Assembly (NCBI GenBank): GCA_037576215.1
Contig: JBANDB010000003.1
Location: 992,001 to 1,056,000 of the forward strand
DNA length: 64,000 nucleotides
Source of the DNA: Armillaria gallica
Lineage: Eukaryota > Basidiomycota > Agaricomycetes > Agaricales > Physalacriaceae
Reading direction: 5' to 3'
Below, one piece after another: positions 1 through 11,122 of this stretch (position 1 is the first letter of the stretch; every line of letters starts with the position of its first letter). A program made the translations under genes and the position numbers. Under the pieces are notes generated by a model. That model saw only the letters and a list, made by a program, of their open reading frames with translations. It ran no database searches and was not told the origin of the DNA.

Positions 1-470
1 CGAAATGTGGTTGTCGCCAGACTTGGAACCTCTCTTCGCCCTGACAAGACAGTGAAAAGAGCGGTGTATGAGATAATGTCTGGGGTATGAACCGCGCGGT
101 ATGTAGCTCACCTTTACCATTCCGGTATTGCCTAACTGCAGCATAGAACCCTTCCAGATGTCTTTTCAAGCGCTCATATCCGTAGCTTTCTCCCAGAGTG
201 GCTTACTGGTGTTCCCTGGTCACGAGACATTTGCAAAATACTATTAGAATCATGGGGTCGGACTCAAACAAAGTGAGTAGCAGAAATGGATTACATTTGC
301 GGCAAACGTACTAACTGCGGAATCTACAGGCTTATATGCTACGAGATCCCCTTAGAAATGGCCAAACATGTAAGTCATTCCATATGAGAACCCAAACGGC
401 GACTGACTGTCAGCGCCATATATGTGAAGCTCGACACCTCGCAACCACCCTCCTCTTGCAGAGTGTTTGA
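1..470 (+). CDS. 3' exons of an unrecognised gene, cut by window start
   Basis: The window opens inside an open reading frame (RNVVVARLGTSLRPDK and on) that runs to a good 5' splice site, G/GTATGA, near base 87. After a CAG acceptor near 141 a second stretch opens (FLPEWLTGVPWSRD is part of it) and reaches a GTGAGT donor near 272. A third short exon follows an ACAG acceptor near 329 and can read on to a TGA at 468-470. Codon use and the splice sites look genuine and CpG content is normal. I do not recognise the family; the FLPEWL segment slightly recalls fungal P450s but no diagnostic motif is visible. The last exon is the least certain. Confidence 0.35.
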
Positions 471-1239
471 CTGGCGCACTCTGTCATCAGATGCAGAAAA
501 CTTCTTCTGCCGATCCTCATTCCGTCAGAGCATCAGCGCCGTCTCTGCTTTACGAGATCTGATGACTCTACTGATTTTGTGACCTGGAGGTATGCCGGCT
601 GTTTGGTGTTCAAGAAACGGAATAGTTACTTCAACATTTTCAGCACAAATTGTCATCCTCCGAGCAAGTACGGGATGGTGAAGAAGGGGTGAGGCAGGGA
701 AAGTGGGAGACATGGCGGCGACGGAGGAGGGAGGATGGCAGCATATGCAACAGGGATGGTAAGTACCTCCCTCCGTATATCTATACCAGGCACTGATCGT
801 CGCTAGGCAGCTCTCTCCCTCGAGTAATTACTTAAATATCAAGTATTGGCCCCCGTCAATGCACCGACACTGTCCGGGCGGTATTCGTCGTTGTTGGAGA
901 GAAATTTGACCCAGCGTAACATAATGTTGTCGTTGTGTCCGCCTACCATAGCTGTTGACAATCATGGTGCTGTTGCACTTTGGCAAACATGAGGGACCGT
1001 CGGAAAGTCAAGTACATTGATATTCGTCAACTTTTATTTCTCCCGGTGGACGTGGCGACACCAATTTGGCTTGTAATGCTCATGGCCATTAGGTAGAGGC
1101 TACGTGAATCTCTGGGACTCTTTAAGGAGTTTTGTCTTTCTTTTTTCTTGAGTACTTATGTATCTGACCAGCAGCGTCCTTAGTCATTCGACTCTCGCAG
1201 TGCCCGACTTATTGTTCGACCGGCTGTCTTTTCATTGCA
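471..1239. other. intergenic, nothing recognised
   Basis: No convincing coding segment, RNA gene or repeat was recognised. A 62-codon minus-strand open frame at 525-713 has no splice context or family resemblance that I can defend. Confidence 0.4.
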
Positions 1240-1345
1240 GTCAATATCATCAATACGAAGGACCTTATGCCATGCCCACGCAGGGCAGCCCACCCGATCT
1301 CAGAACTCGGATATGCCACGCCCTGCTATGGCCCACCGCTTCATG
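1240..1345 (+). repeat. short copy of dispersed repeat R1 (3' end only), CpG-rich version
   Basis: About 100 bases match the last part of the repeats ending at 10353 and 14792. All three end in GGCCCAC..CTTCAT, and all hold the inner pair GCAGGGC / GCCCTGC (here) or its C-to-T/G-to-A altered form. Only the 3' end is present here, as in 5'-truncated retrocopies. This copy keeps CpG at several positions where the other two have TG or CA, so it is closer to the unmutated sequence. It lies just downstream of the methyltransferase gene. Confidence 0.6.
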
Positions 1346-1404
1346 TGTAAATTCAACTAAATTGCATCTGCTGTAGAATTTTCTTGGTAATTAAATTTGA
1401 TTAC

Positions 1405-2648
1405 CTACATCTTCTTTTGAGACCAAATGAACCAGAAGTCATGCGTAGTATGGAAAGATGGATCACTACGCTCTTCTGCCCACGCCTTCTGCAACTCTGG
1501 CGTCAAACCCTCTGACTTCATATCCTCCCCAATATTACCCGTGGCAATCCTTTCGATGGTAACTCTTAATGCATTAGAGAGCGCACGGATTTCCGGCGTC
1601 GATCCTGTAAAATCAGGATTAGATACTGAGCAGCAAGACATCGTAGAAATAAGCTTGACAAATACCTGCCCTTTCCTGATCAGTCGTGAGAATGAGCCGA
1701 ACACAATTAGCACTGATATCGCTGTAGCTGTCTAGCTGCCGAATGTACTCTTCAAGATGTTCCCCGATAATAGGATCCAGCCCCTTTGAGCGAACCATAT
1801 TCGTGCTCATCCTCAGAAGCGTCGTCATAGCAGGTCCCTTGCTTGCTTCGTGTCCGAAGTGTTTTCCACAATCTTCAATGAGAAGCCATCCATTAGGTTT
1901 CAGAAGGCGTGTCGCATTCTTTAGCACCTCGCTGATATGTTTCTCGGGTATCTAGTGGAAGAATGAGGGAACAGAATAATAGTAACTTCCGCAGAAAATC
2001 ACACATACATGGTATAACACAAGTCGAAGATGGACGACGTCGAAACTCTCTGCCAACTCTACGACCGTAGATGGATTGATGATATCCAACTCTTGGAAGC
2101 TTACGTTCGAAGGAAGGGGACTAGGGAAGTCAGAGATTCATTAGAGCGCTAATAACAACAAGAAACAGATGGGTGAACGTACCGAGGCGGGAGTGGATTG
2201 ATGTCTGCAGCCACTATCTGAGCTTCAGGGAACATCTCAGCAGCTTGGATAGCCCTGATATAACGGGTTGGAAATGTTATATAGAAAGTCCGTGGAGGAT
2301 AAATACGTACCATGCTCCAGATCCTGCACTATTACTCTCATGAGAATCATCGTGTACAATGATGCTGAATAGAATCTTACCCAATGTCGATAATTCTGCG
2401 AGGATTTTCGATTTGGGCAAATGACAGTCGCCCCCCCAGGAACGCCTTCATTCCGTTGTGGAATTCGTCGAGTCTGTTGTATAGCCCTAGTAAGGTCGTG
2501 AATCATAAATAGGAGGAAAAAAAATTGTACCGTTCCCATTCGGACCCATCAACATTATAATCCTGATGTCATTGAACATGAGCTCCAGTAGAATTTTTCC
2601 ATATCATATATGAAGCCAACGTACCCGCAAGAAATAGTTCTGACTCAT
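1405..2648 (-). CDS. SAM-dependent methyltransferase (class I, fungal secondary-metabolism type)
   Basis: Eight exons joined by seven short introns with clear GTAAG/GTACGT donors and CAG/TAG acceptors give an unbroken protein of about 280 residues. The start (MSQNYFL, ATG at 2648-2646) was chosen because it lies about 45 bases below a TATATAAG box and its exon joins in frame to DYNVDGSEWERLDEFH. Motif I of the Rossmann fold reads DIGAGSGAW at about residues 48-56. The acidic residue after strand 2 is in AADINPLPP, and FDVVHLRLVLYHI and LLKPNGWLLIED are the following motifs. The C-terminus is HDFWFIWSQKKM. This is the domain pattern of fungal methyltransferases that act on small molecules or unknown substrates; the substrate cannot be told. 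No frame break is needed, so the gene looks intact. Confidence 0.88.
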
Positions 2649-2692
2649 GTTTGAACGTTGTAGATGCCGTTGAGTAGTCGCAATCAGCCCGC

Positions 2693-2700
2693 CTTATATA
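2693..2700 (-). promoter_or_regulatory. TATA box of the methyltransferase gene
   Basis: TATATAAG on the minus strand lies about 45 bases upstream of the chosen ATG, a reasonable distance for a fungal gene. No other promoter element was recognised. Confidence 0.45.
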
Positions 2701-4238
2701 TGTCAAAAATGATGGTCAATTAATGGAGATGAAATAACTCCGGCCGTGACTTCAAGCAGGAGATAGCCGCGTCGTAAATTAGCACATGAGATCACCGTTC
2801 TAACCGTTCTCAGGGTGAAAATTTTCTTCTGGGAGCTGATGGACAGTCGCCAGTTGAATTCAGTTCGTTCATAGTGAAGGCAATCAAATAATGACCGTCA
2901 AGAGGTCCGCGGTTCAGTTCAGTTTTCTAAATACTTAGCGGACGAAGAAGGGTTTTTACGGTTACAAAATTGGAAAAATAGACTGATTGGCCACCTCTGC
3001 TGATACAGTTCAGGCAAATAAGCGTAAACTAATTTACCTCGGTAGCTCAAGTACGTTAATGATGATGAAGCAATGCGCAATGTCACAAAACGAATCACGA
3101 GGATGAGATACATCGAGATAGGAAAGGCGGTAACTGTATTGTGACAGCATTGCTTTAGCCGGAGCTGGATGTACCCTCCGCTTATATTCAACTTATATTC
3201 TGACCAAATCCCGCCGGCTAGAGGTATGCATGTTGTGTGCCAGCTATGATTTACACGCGGTTTGGTTTCGCTCCCGTCAATCCCCACGAGGCTCGAGCGC
3301 GGGCAAAGGTGTTGTCAGACCCAGGCAAAACTGAGAAGAGGCCAAGCGGGGCCACCTTCAAAGCGATGTTGTCACGCTGGACAAAATGAACGAACGATTT
3401 GCAGACAATTTGAAGGGGTGCTTCTGCAGAGTTCAGGATACTCATACGAGACGTCTTGGCTGCTGATGTTTCTGTGGGTTGTTGGCAGAAGGAGCGGTAC
3501 GCGGTGCACGATTTCAAACGCATCGCATCCGCTGTGACACTTTGGATACGTGTTTGAAATCGCGTGTACGCCGCAAGTACGCCGGGTCCCCTACTTCCTT
3601 CCTTCCTTTCCTTCCTTCCAGTTTGTCTGATCTCGCGTAAAGCGTGTTCAACAAGAAGCCCCGGGCCGAAAGAAGCCCGATATAGCCGTTCCTTATCATA
3701 AGTACTACTACTAGCACTCTGGTTATCACCGACAGCACAAGTGACACTCGACGGAGTATCCAAAATTATATTTCAGGACCCAGTAGCTGACACTGAAAGA
3801 GTTCTGATGGCGCCGACTTGAACTGGCCTAGATGTGGCTCGCTTCGTTGGTGTTGCGCGTTGAAATTCTTTGAAAGTTCTCGTCATACAGTTATACTGTA
3901 CTTTGGTTAAACATAACTAAATCCGTACGAGAACCAAGCAGCGACCAACCGTCTTCATCAGCAGATCGGGGAAAAAGTTTCCGGGGGTTGCGGCAACCAC
4001 GGTCCGGCATAATTATTACTTGCCTTGCCAAGGCCTTACGAGTCCATATGACGAAGACATAATGTTGCGACCTTCTCGTATGCTATTGGAACCCATCGCA
4101 ATAATTACCTGGCGTTCGGTATTGTACAGGATTACTTTCAGCTCGTATAACGTTACTGTAAGGCTCAATAAGATGCGGTCTGACTCACACAGACTGTTTG
4201 TTAAATGGAACGAGTGATTTCATTGACATGTAACTGTG
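2701..4238. other. intergenic, no gene recognised
   Basis: CpG content is normal. A 170-codon minus-strand open frame at 3251-3763 exists but has low-complexity composition and partly covers a CTTC microsatellite. I see no conserved motif in it and do not call it a gene. Confidence 0.4.
3594..3619. repeat. CTTC microsatellite
   Basis: Runs of CTTC/CCTT with one slipped unit over 26 bases, a simple tandem repeat. Confidence 0.9.
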
Positions 4239-5065
4239 CTAAAAGTCAGAAAACCCCGTATCTTCAATGTCGAGGTAGCCTGACTCTACAGATGCATCGG
4301 AATCGGAATCGGCGCCTTCTTCAGAAAGTCCCTCACTATCCCCACTGTCTTCGGAGAGTTGACCCTCACCATCATCTTCGTCGTCTTCCTCTGTGTCTTC
4401 GTCCACATCATCTGGTTCATCGTTTCCTGTTTCATCTGTGGTCTCAACTTCTCTGCTATTATTATCTTTGAGATTCGGGTCGGCGCCGTGTCCAATGCCA
4501 CCACCGAGATAGCACATGCACATGTCTCTGTCAACGAAGCTTTGCACAAGATGAGTCACCATCTGGCTAGGAAAACTGATAAAAGTCATACAACTCACAT
4601 CATAATATAGTAATTCACCCAATCTTCATCTTCTCCCGGATGTTGCACAGCTGATGGGGAAAATTCGAGAAGTGTCCGAGTACGACCAGACGAAAACACA
4701 GGAGTCAAATGACATGCTCGGAGAACCAGGGATGGATCCAGAAAACCGAAAGCACCCTCATCATCTACAGGTACAAATCCAATTTTGGGAAGGCGAGCTC
4801 TCTTGAATCCCCATCTATAGCGGCTAGCCTGGCTCTGTCCCATACCACCGAACCCACAGGAACTCCATGTTCTGGACAGAATGGTTATGAGCCTCGGGTC
4901 CTGTATGGCATACCTGTGCATGGAAAATTCCAAGGATTCAAGCATACCAGAATGGGTGGGCATGAGCACTGGTCTCAGGAGAAACCACCATGACATCGCT
5001 ATGTGTCCGAGGGTTGATTGAATCTTGATCGCATCACATATTGTATGAGGTATAGTTGATTCTCA
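4239..5065 (-). CDS. C-terminal exons of a conserved basidiomycete protein with an acidic tail
   Basis: The upstream exon (about 5065 down to 4599) reads STLGHIAMSWWFLLRPVLMP, GFGGMGQSQASRYRWGFKR and GEDEDWVNYY. A GTGAGT donor and a GCAAAG acceptor at 4540 join it to FVDRDMCMCYLGGGIGHG. An 80-residue tail very rich in Asp, Glu and Ser follows and ends at 4239. The join reconstructs a DWVNYY-x-x-FVDRDM block that I recall from many basidiomycete hypothetical proteins; no biochemical function is known to me. The 5' end is not resolved: an in-frame TGA lies just beyond 5065 and no upstream exon was recognised, and CpG content falls right there. The gene may therefore be truncated at the edge of the transposon-rich block. 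Confidence 0.5.
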
Positions 5066-5279
5066 TTGTTTTATGAGCGTATATTCGGTTGCTGATGATG
5101 TGGACAGATTTCCGCTGCGCATTGGAGTATGTCTCATCATCACCATCAAAATCATGGCTGAGCAAGCGGTGATATGCTGTCTACATGTTCACACCTAGAT
5201 TTTGTGATTTTATAATAATACTATTGCACATCTATCTTACATTAGTGATATTTAGAGGACTATAGCTGAGGCTTTGAGC

Positions 5280-6540
5280 TGATAGTTAGCCTAGTATGCA
5301 GCTAGTAGAGCCAGGACTTAGATGTGATACCACCAGTGGGTTAAATCTACCAGCCAGCCAGCCATACTAGTGACTTGGATGCTAACAGGGCTAAGTAAAT
5401 ATGGACACTAGTGGATGAGCAATGCAACTAGCGCACCAAACAAGAGGCAGAGGACACAAATCTCATGAAGTTCAGTCACTAGCAGACCAATCTGGGCATA
5501 AACACCTAAGTCAGGTTAACTAGTCATGTGGCAATCTCGAAATAGGACTTAGAAATGATTTAGCAACGGATTAACCTTGCAGCAGATCTGACTAGTGCGA
5601 GACAGATCTATTATGATCAGCACTAGTATAGCCAGGCTGCACCTTTGATCACAATTGACAGCTGTTACAGGCATGCTCACCTGGCTAGTCATTTATTCTT
5701 GACACTAGTGGAGCATTGCCAGGCCAAGGACACAGAATATCACCACTAGCAGAGCTCCTAGGCCCACTAGTCAGCAAGCAACCATTTCTAGACCAACTAT
5801 TGCATGATTATTCACCATTATTTGTGACTAGCCAAGAAATCCTTATCAATAATACCCCTCTAGTCAGTTATTTATATCTTGATTGTACCTTGTTTGTCAG
5901 TATATAAGTAGTAGAATAGGCATACACATGGCTTAGGCAAGCCATCCCCACAATTGTGACCTACTAGTCAGTATCTAGTGCCCCAATTAAAGGCTTTTGT
6001 GCTTAACCTCGATGAAGTGGCTACTAGTTGCTAAGTTACCCATAGCATTGAGTGAATTGAAGTGTCTTAGAGCAATCTTTCATGTCCTGCAAAGGCCAAG
6101 AGTGTTTCGAAGTTAGTTCAAGCAAGTTCTTGAAGTTTAAAGTATTATTCTTAGGCCAAGAGTGCCACTAGTCTGCCTAGAAAGTGACTAGTCAAGTGTT
6201 TATTCACTTGTAAGACATTATAGGGCCAAGAGAGCCACTAGTTTGAAGCAGTCCCAGTCAGAGTGAGTGCAGTAGCTCAAATCAAGTCACTATTCAACCA
6301 ATTGTGTCTTACCAACCCCACTAGTGTGAGTAGTACACTTGCATAGCTCACTAGTAACAAATAAAACATCTTTAAACAACTTCCCTTGATTATTGAAGTC
6401 TGCAGAGTGCTTCTATCATACTCAAAATGCCCAAATTCAATACATTGGTGATAAGTGTAGAGTTTGTGATAGGTTTAGTGTTGTTGGTGTTCATTGCCAG
6501 CCACTAGTCCATTTGCCACTTGCTGTTACTGAGCACATCA
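5280..6540. repeat. LTR-like region packed with the palindrome ACTAGT
   Basis: The hexamer ACTAGT occurs 15 times exactly, with about ten further CTAG variants (ACTAGC, GCTAGT, TCTAGT), in 1.26 kb; chance would give less than one. A TATATAAG box sits near 5898, about halfway along, as in the CCWGG LTRs at 15638 and 47532. No protein-coding segment is visible. The start TGATAG at 5280 resembles the TGATA starts of those LTRs, and the end ..GAGCACATCA at 6540 resembles their ..CAGCACCTTTCA. No clean target duplication was found at these ends, so the limits are approximate. Most likely a solo LTR of another retroelement family. Confidence 0.6.
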
Positions 6541-7354
6541 GCAGGTGAGTAGATGGTTCTTAAGCTTGAATATAAATCTCTGTAGTCACAAGCCTGCCAT
6601 AAGACATGAAGTCAAAATGAATTCTGCATGACTCACCATCTTAGTGGAATCTTGGCTGTTTTGGTGAACAAAGGATTCCAAGTCCTGTGTATACAGGATT
6701 TGGTCTATGCTAATCTGGGCATCTCAGTGGCAGTGCATGATTGTGATAGTCTGACAATTTGCTGTGCCATGCATGCTGTAGTCTCTGACATTGTTGTCAC
6801 ATCACATGTGTTATGCCTTGTGTCTGAGACTTGTGCAAATGCTGAACTTTGAGCATTGATTACTGTTCAATTTCGACCATAGCTTCATTCATCAAAATAT
6901 GATGAGAAATTACCATATATAGTCTCCAATGCCAGCTGTCTGCTAAAAGTTTCCAAATTGGGCCAATACTACCTCTCAGAAGGGCCTGTTATGTGTTACA
7001 AATTACCAGGAGCTTCACTTCACAGGATCCCATTACACGTTACGTGAATTAACGGTTGAAATTGAATAGTACTCTAAGCTCTTCTCCAGCTTATGCTGCT
7101 TTGCTGAACATATCTTATGGTCCCGACTATCTAAGTCTTCTCTCACGACACAAGCACTACTGATAAGAACACTGCCTCAGCTGAAATTCCCCAAACCTCA
7201 TTTTGTCACAGACCAGTCACAACATCTCAATAGAAGATTTTCTGGGAAATTTCAATGTCAATGGCACTGTTTATGCCACTTTCAGTCTCGATGCACTGCA
7301 GGCATAAGGGGATGTTAGCCTTCATTCAGGATGTTTCACAAATCAGTAGTCAAC

Positions 7355-7540
7355 CATAGGCATCATTGCAGCTGGTATGGAGAATGGGAAGACTTGTACT
7401 GTGAGATCCTGTGAAGATTCTGGCTGGCTGGGTATGTTACCAGGCTGAGACTCTCTTTTTCTCTGACTGAATGTGGCATACAGCTCCAGCGAGTCCGGTC
7501 TTCTGGCACCATTAATGAATATATTTGTAGTCATTTGTCA
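7355..7540 (-). repeat. Duplicated segment, copy 1
   Basis: About 150 bases (GGAGAATGGGAAGACTTGTA, GAAGATTCTGGCTGG, GGCATACAGCTCC) recur diverged at 7775-7910 in the same direction. On the minus strand both read a related peptide: SLELYATFSQRKR here and LQELYGMLSKRKK there, each followed by PESS-x-D-x-TVQ and PFSIP. This looks like a duplicated, decayed protein-coding piece of unknown family. Confidence 0.5.
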
Positions 7541-7660
7541 TAATGGAATCACAGAGACCCTATGCATCTATATGCCTCGACACCAGGATCAAGGAGCATG
7601 AAACTAGACAAGATTACATCAGTCATCTGGCTCAAAAATTCATTGTGTCCTCCACCATTG

Positions 7661-7988
7661 TTACAGATCCTTGATGGGCTTGCGATCCCTTCTCTCCACA
7701 TGAGGAATAGCACCAGGACATTGTGTAGATGTGGCAAGATGACTTATGGATGGACATGAAAAGGAATATGAGGTGCAAGGGATGGAGAATGGTGAGGCTT
7801 GCACTGTGGGATCCAGTGAAGATTCTGGCTGGTGCTTGGTGCATTGCTGGGCTGAGGATTTTTTCCTTTTGCTTAACATGCCATACAGCTCCTGCAAGTC
7901 TCTCATCCTGTGGAATATCAGCCACGAATTTTCTCGGCAAGTCGTTCACAATTTGCCTGAATTTCTTTTTTGGCTCATACCCAGGCAT
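7661..7988 (-). pseudogene. Decayed coding fragment with duplicated segment, copy 2
   Basis: The minus strand reads KKFRQIVNDLPRKFVADIPQ and, after a one-frame shift near 7900, LQELYGMLSKRKKSSAQQ followed by the PESS..PFSIP block. The same last block is present at 7355-7540. The frame break and CpG loss point to a relic. I do not recognise the family. Confidence 0.35.
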
Positions 7989-8255
7989 AGTGGTTTATGA
8001 ATACATATGAATAGCCACAACAATGTCCAATGTTCATCATGTTCCCAATATCTATTGATGATTGTTGATGGTGTTTATTGCCCTTTTATGTATCTAGGCT
8101 GTCAAAAGATGTTTGGTGACATTCCAAATCCCAAGCAACATCTTTTTATGCTGTTGCATCCATTGCGGAAGTACTTCAGTAAATAGCATATCCATATTTT
8201 GGGATTACTGTATGTGTACGTTCTCATTATCTAATTTTGTTTTATTACTGACCAT

Positions 8256-9853
8256 TGATGAGCCTAGACTTCTGTGGCAATGGCAACACCCAAAACTCTG
8301 AGAGAGCTTAGGCAATTAATGTAGTAGTATGGCAATCAAGGCATTGTGTGTGTGCGAGTGGTTTGGTGGACACCCATGTGGTCAATTCCTCTATAACACA
8401 AGATACACTGTGACTTCAAGTCAGTGAAGTAGTACTCTTGGTCAATGAGTACTAGTAGACATTGGCTGTAAGCTGGGCGGGATCTCGATAAATGAGAAGA
8501 GACAGAATCTGGTATGACTTGAATACCAAGAAACTGTGATGGAAACTGCAAAAATGGCCTAGAAAACACAGAAATAGATCTAGAAAATGTGGGGAGGGAC
8601 TAGAAATCATAGCAATGCACTAGAAATCGCAGCAATGCACCAGAAGACGTCGAAATAGCCTAGTAAACATGGCTTGGGGGTGTACCTAATATTGTGAGTT
8701 GAAACAATAGCAATAAATGTACAGAAACTGCAAGAAACTGGTTGAAACTGGGAGAAAACGTGGTAACTGTGGTGCTGAGTGGGGTGTTGTGGCAATAGAT
8801 GCATGGCAACTCTGAACAATGATGAAGACAAGGGTGATCCTATGGAGAATGATGCTGAAATGGGCCTACACGGAGGCAATACTGAACTGGGTGATGAAAA
8901 CGATAGCAATGCAGAAGGTGAAAGCAATGAAACAATCCTATGTGGTGAAAGTGAAGTGATGTTGCAGCATTAAAAGACAAAAGCAAGTTATTGATGCAAG
9001 ATTTCGTGTATTGGTGCAATATACAAAGCCAACCAACAATGTTAAGAGTAAAGCAGGTGGTGAGGGATAACTTGAAGTAACTGTAGTTGACTGGAAATGC
9101 TGTAGTCTGGTCAATTAGGTAAGAACTAGCTCTAAAAATGCGGATTCTACCTAGTTTTTATACTATGAGTATGGTTTTATAAATAGAATATTCATTGGAG
9201 CCTTAGTAAGGCTGTAAGTCCTTGGTTTTGTAATAGCCATAGTAACATATGGAATCTGTGGTTTTAAAGTAACAGCAACTCTTCGATGTTGCTGTGTATG
9301 AATGGAAACCTTGCAGTTTTATTGAGCGATGAGCGGATCACTAGGTGCTGTTTAGCTGCGGATTACTGAGCTGCAGTTGCCGTACTGAGGTGTACACTTG
9401 TGTCAATGATAATTTGAGGTCTTGGCACTGTAACAGCCTTAGTAAACATGGTCTGTAGTTGCCGTGGCTGTAATTATTGTAGCTGGAAGGGTACTTGTGT
9501 CAATCATGTCATTTCATTAAATGATTGATGGGCACATCAACTAGGTGCTTCTAAATGATGGGGCAATTCTGTATTGGGATGATTGTCGATCAAAAGTGCC
9601 TTGCCATGATGGGATACAGTAATTGTGATGTGAGGTGAGCTGGGAAGGATAATGGAGTGTTGAAGGAGTCTAGATGTCATGGTTTTAGGATTGTATCTGT
9701 GTGTTTGGCCTATACTGTGAAAATCCATGATATTATTGAGAGTTGGAGGTATTATGGAGCATGTGGGGATTATATTGGAGTTCTTTTGAAGGTATTCGGT
9801 GATGAATGGATAAATCCACAAATTCTAAGCATACAGAGCCTGGAGGCTCATTA
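8256..9853. mobile_element. 1.6 kb TIR element (copy C)
   Basis: The ends are TGATGAGCCT and AGGCTCATTA, a 10 bp inverted pair with one change. A second copy (D) starts at 34309 and ends at 44225 with the exact pair TGATGAGCCT / AGGCTCATCA. The two copies match over much of their length, for example AGTTTTTATACTA, GGTGCTGTTTAGCTGC and AACAGCCTTAGTAAACATGG. The insertion point is confirmed by the uninterrupted R1 copy near 14300. A TTTATAAATAGA box lies near 9178. No transposase reading frame is present, so it is non-autonomous or an LTR-like relic. Target duplication is at most 2-3 bases and uncertain. Confidence 0.6.
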
Positions 9854-10353
9854 CTGTGTTCTTGTTGGCAGCATCTTGACTGACTTTTACCCCTGACAAC
9901 ATCTTAACAAGACATTGACTTGGGAAAAGGTGACTGTCTTAGGTCACCTTCAGGGAGTATAGTAGATATACGTTCTTCATATTGTTGTGGATGACCTGTC
10001 CTGACTTGCATTCATACATTTACCTGCCTTGTTGAGCACCTTGCATACAGAAGTTAAATCATTTGCTCCTTCTGAGTGCACCTACTATCTATAGTTGCCA
10101 GTGGTATATCTAAGTGAGTGTCCTCTCTTTACCTTCATATGTGAAACAGTGAAAGTGACAATGTTGATATCAACTAATCAGTATCAGCTACTCCAGTGAG
10201 AGAAGCTTCATGTCATAATTGAATATTAATCTTTATTTATCATGTTGTCCTTTCATTGAACACGAACTTCATGCCAAGCCTATGCAGAGCACCCCACCTT
10301 GGCTAACTGCAGGGCTTGGATATGCCATGCTCTGTGATGGCCCACTGCTTCAT

Positions 10354-10532
10354 TGACAGGTCAGGAGACCCCAATCACAAGTTCGATCAAGTCAATCAAA
10401 TGTGATGTGACATGTTCCTTTCTACATGGATAACACCATATGTCTTGAATGTCTAGTAATATCTTCACGCTGCCTTATGCATAATTCTTTTGCTGAATGG
10501 TGTATAAATGCGTGTCCTGACTTCTGAGTAGC
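10354..10532. other. short spacer, nothing recognised
   Basis: A+T-rich sequence between R1 and the MITE. The last six bases (AGTAGC, 10527-10532) are the left target duplication of the MITE. Confidence 0.5.
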
Positions 10533-10902
10533 CCAAGGGGGTGGCAGAAATAAAATTACACACATGATGTATATTTTTATGTTTAAGGTCAGGTTGACCC
10601 CCCCTCCCTCCCCCTCCTGCCATATATGATAGTAATATGACCATATATGGATAGTTTAGTAATGCTATGTCAGCGCAATATGGTGGCCTGAAGTTGCTGG
10701 CCGGGTTGCTGTGACTCACTATAACATGAAAAAGTAATATAAAGTGTTTTGGATGCTTTAACAAGCTCACAATAAATCCTATTCAGATAGTACCATCTCT
10801 ACATGCCTCATTAGGCCATATCATAGTGCTATGTAAGATAATTTGCCCTCCCCCCTCCTCCCCTCTCCCCTGTCTGAGATTTTATTTCCACCACCCCCTT
10901 GG
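10533..10902. mobile_element. 370 bp MITE with TIRs and 6 bp target duplication
   Basis: The left end CCAAGGGGGTGG..GAAATAAAAT and the right end ATTTTATTTC..CCACCCCCTTGG are inverted copies over about 22 bases with a small indel. Both sides are flanked by AGTAGC (10527-10532 and 10903-10908), a perfect 6 bp duplication. There is no coding capacity. The inside holds two C-rich tracts and a TATATGG inverted motif. The superfamily cannot be fixed; a 6 bp duplication is uncommon among the main fungal DNA transposons. Confidence 0.8.
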
Positions 10903-11122
10903 AGTAGCCGGTTGGGCGAGTGCGGTGGATTTTTTTTCTGTCACATCACTGAGTCACTACTTCAAGTCCTTATTATAGGTGACCATTGTACCATTTGCAT
11001 CTGTTACTGACTATCTTTATTAAACTAAAAGCTCATATTATTTTACATGACATCACATTCTACAGAATTCAATGTCCCCTGAGCAATCAGGTGCATTGCA
11101 GTTTTGCACAGCGACTTCAGTC

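Larger units (their letters stand above)
6640..10353 (+). repeat. Dispersed repeat R1, long copy, split by the element at 8256-9853
   Basis: The left part (6640-7240) matches 13560-13960: both hold TACAGGATT..GTCTATGCT, GGCAGTGCATGATTG and CATATCTT..GTC blocks. The right part (9869-10353) matches 14321-14792 closely, starting CAGCATCTTGA and ending CCCAC..CTTCAT. The order of the two blocks is the same in both copies, so they are one repeat. Bases just before 8256 and just after 9853 align with the continuous copy near 14290-14320, showing that the 1.6 kb element was inserted later. No reading frame is recognisable. The truncated copy at 1240-1345 and the 3' hairpin would suit a non-LTR retroelement, but this is not proven. 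Confidence 0.6.

Noticed and set aside
3251..3763. 170-codon minus-strand open frame
   Set aside because: It overlaps a CTTC microsatellite, has biased composition and shows no family motif or splice structure; a chance frame in normal-CpG DNA is more likely.
5276..6534. GAGC at 5276-5279 and 6531-6534 as a target duplication of the ACTAGT region
   Set aside because: It would make the element end in ACT rather than CA and a 4-base match is weak by itself; the limits are left approximate.
5280..6540. CRISPR-like or tandem-repeat array
   Set aside because: Spacing of ACTAGT is irregular, the repeated unit is only six bases, and the organism is a fungus.
8545..9000. Repeated CTAGAAA words in copy C as another motif array
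   Set aside because: Only about five clustered copies, not kept in copy D; this looks like local sequence bias.
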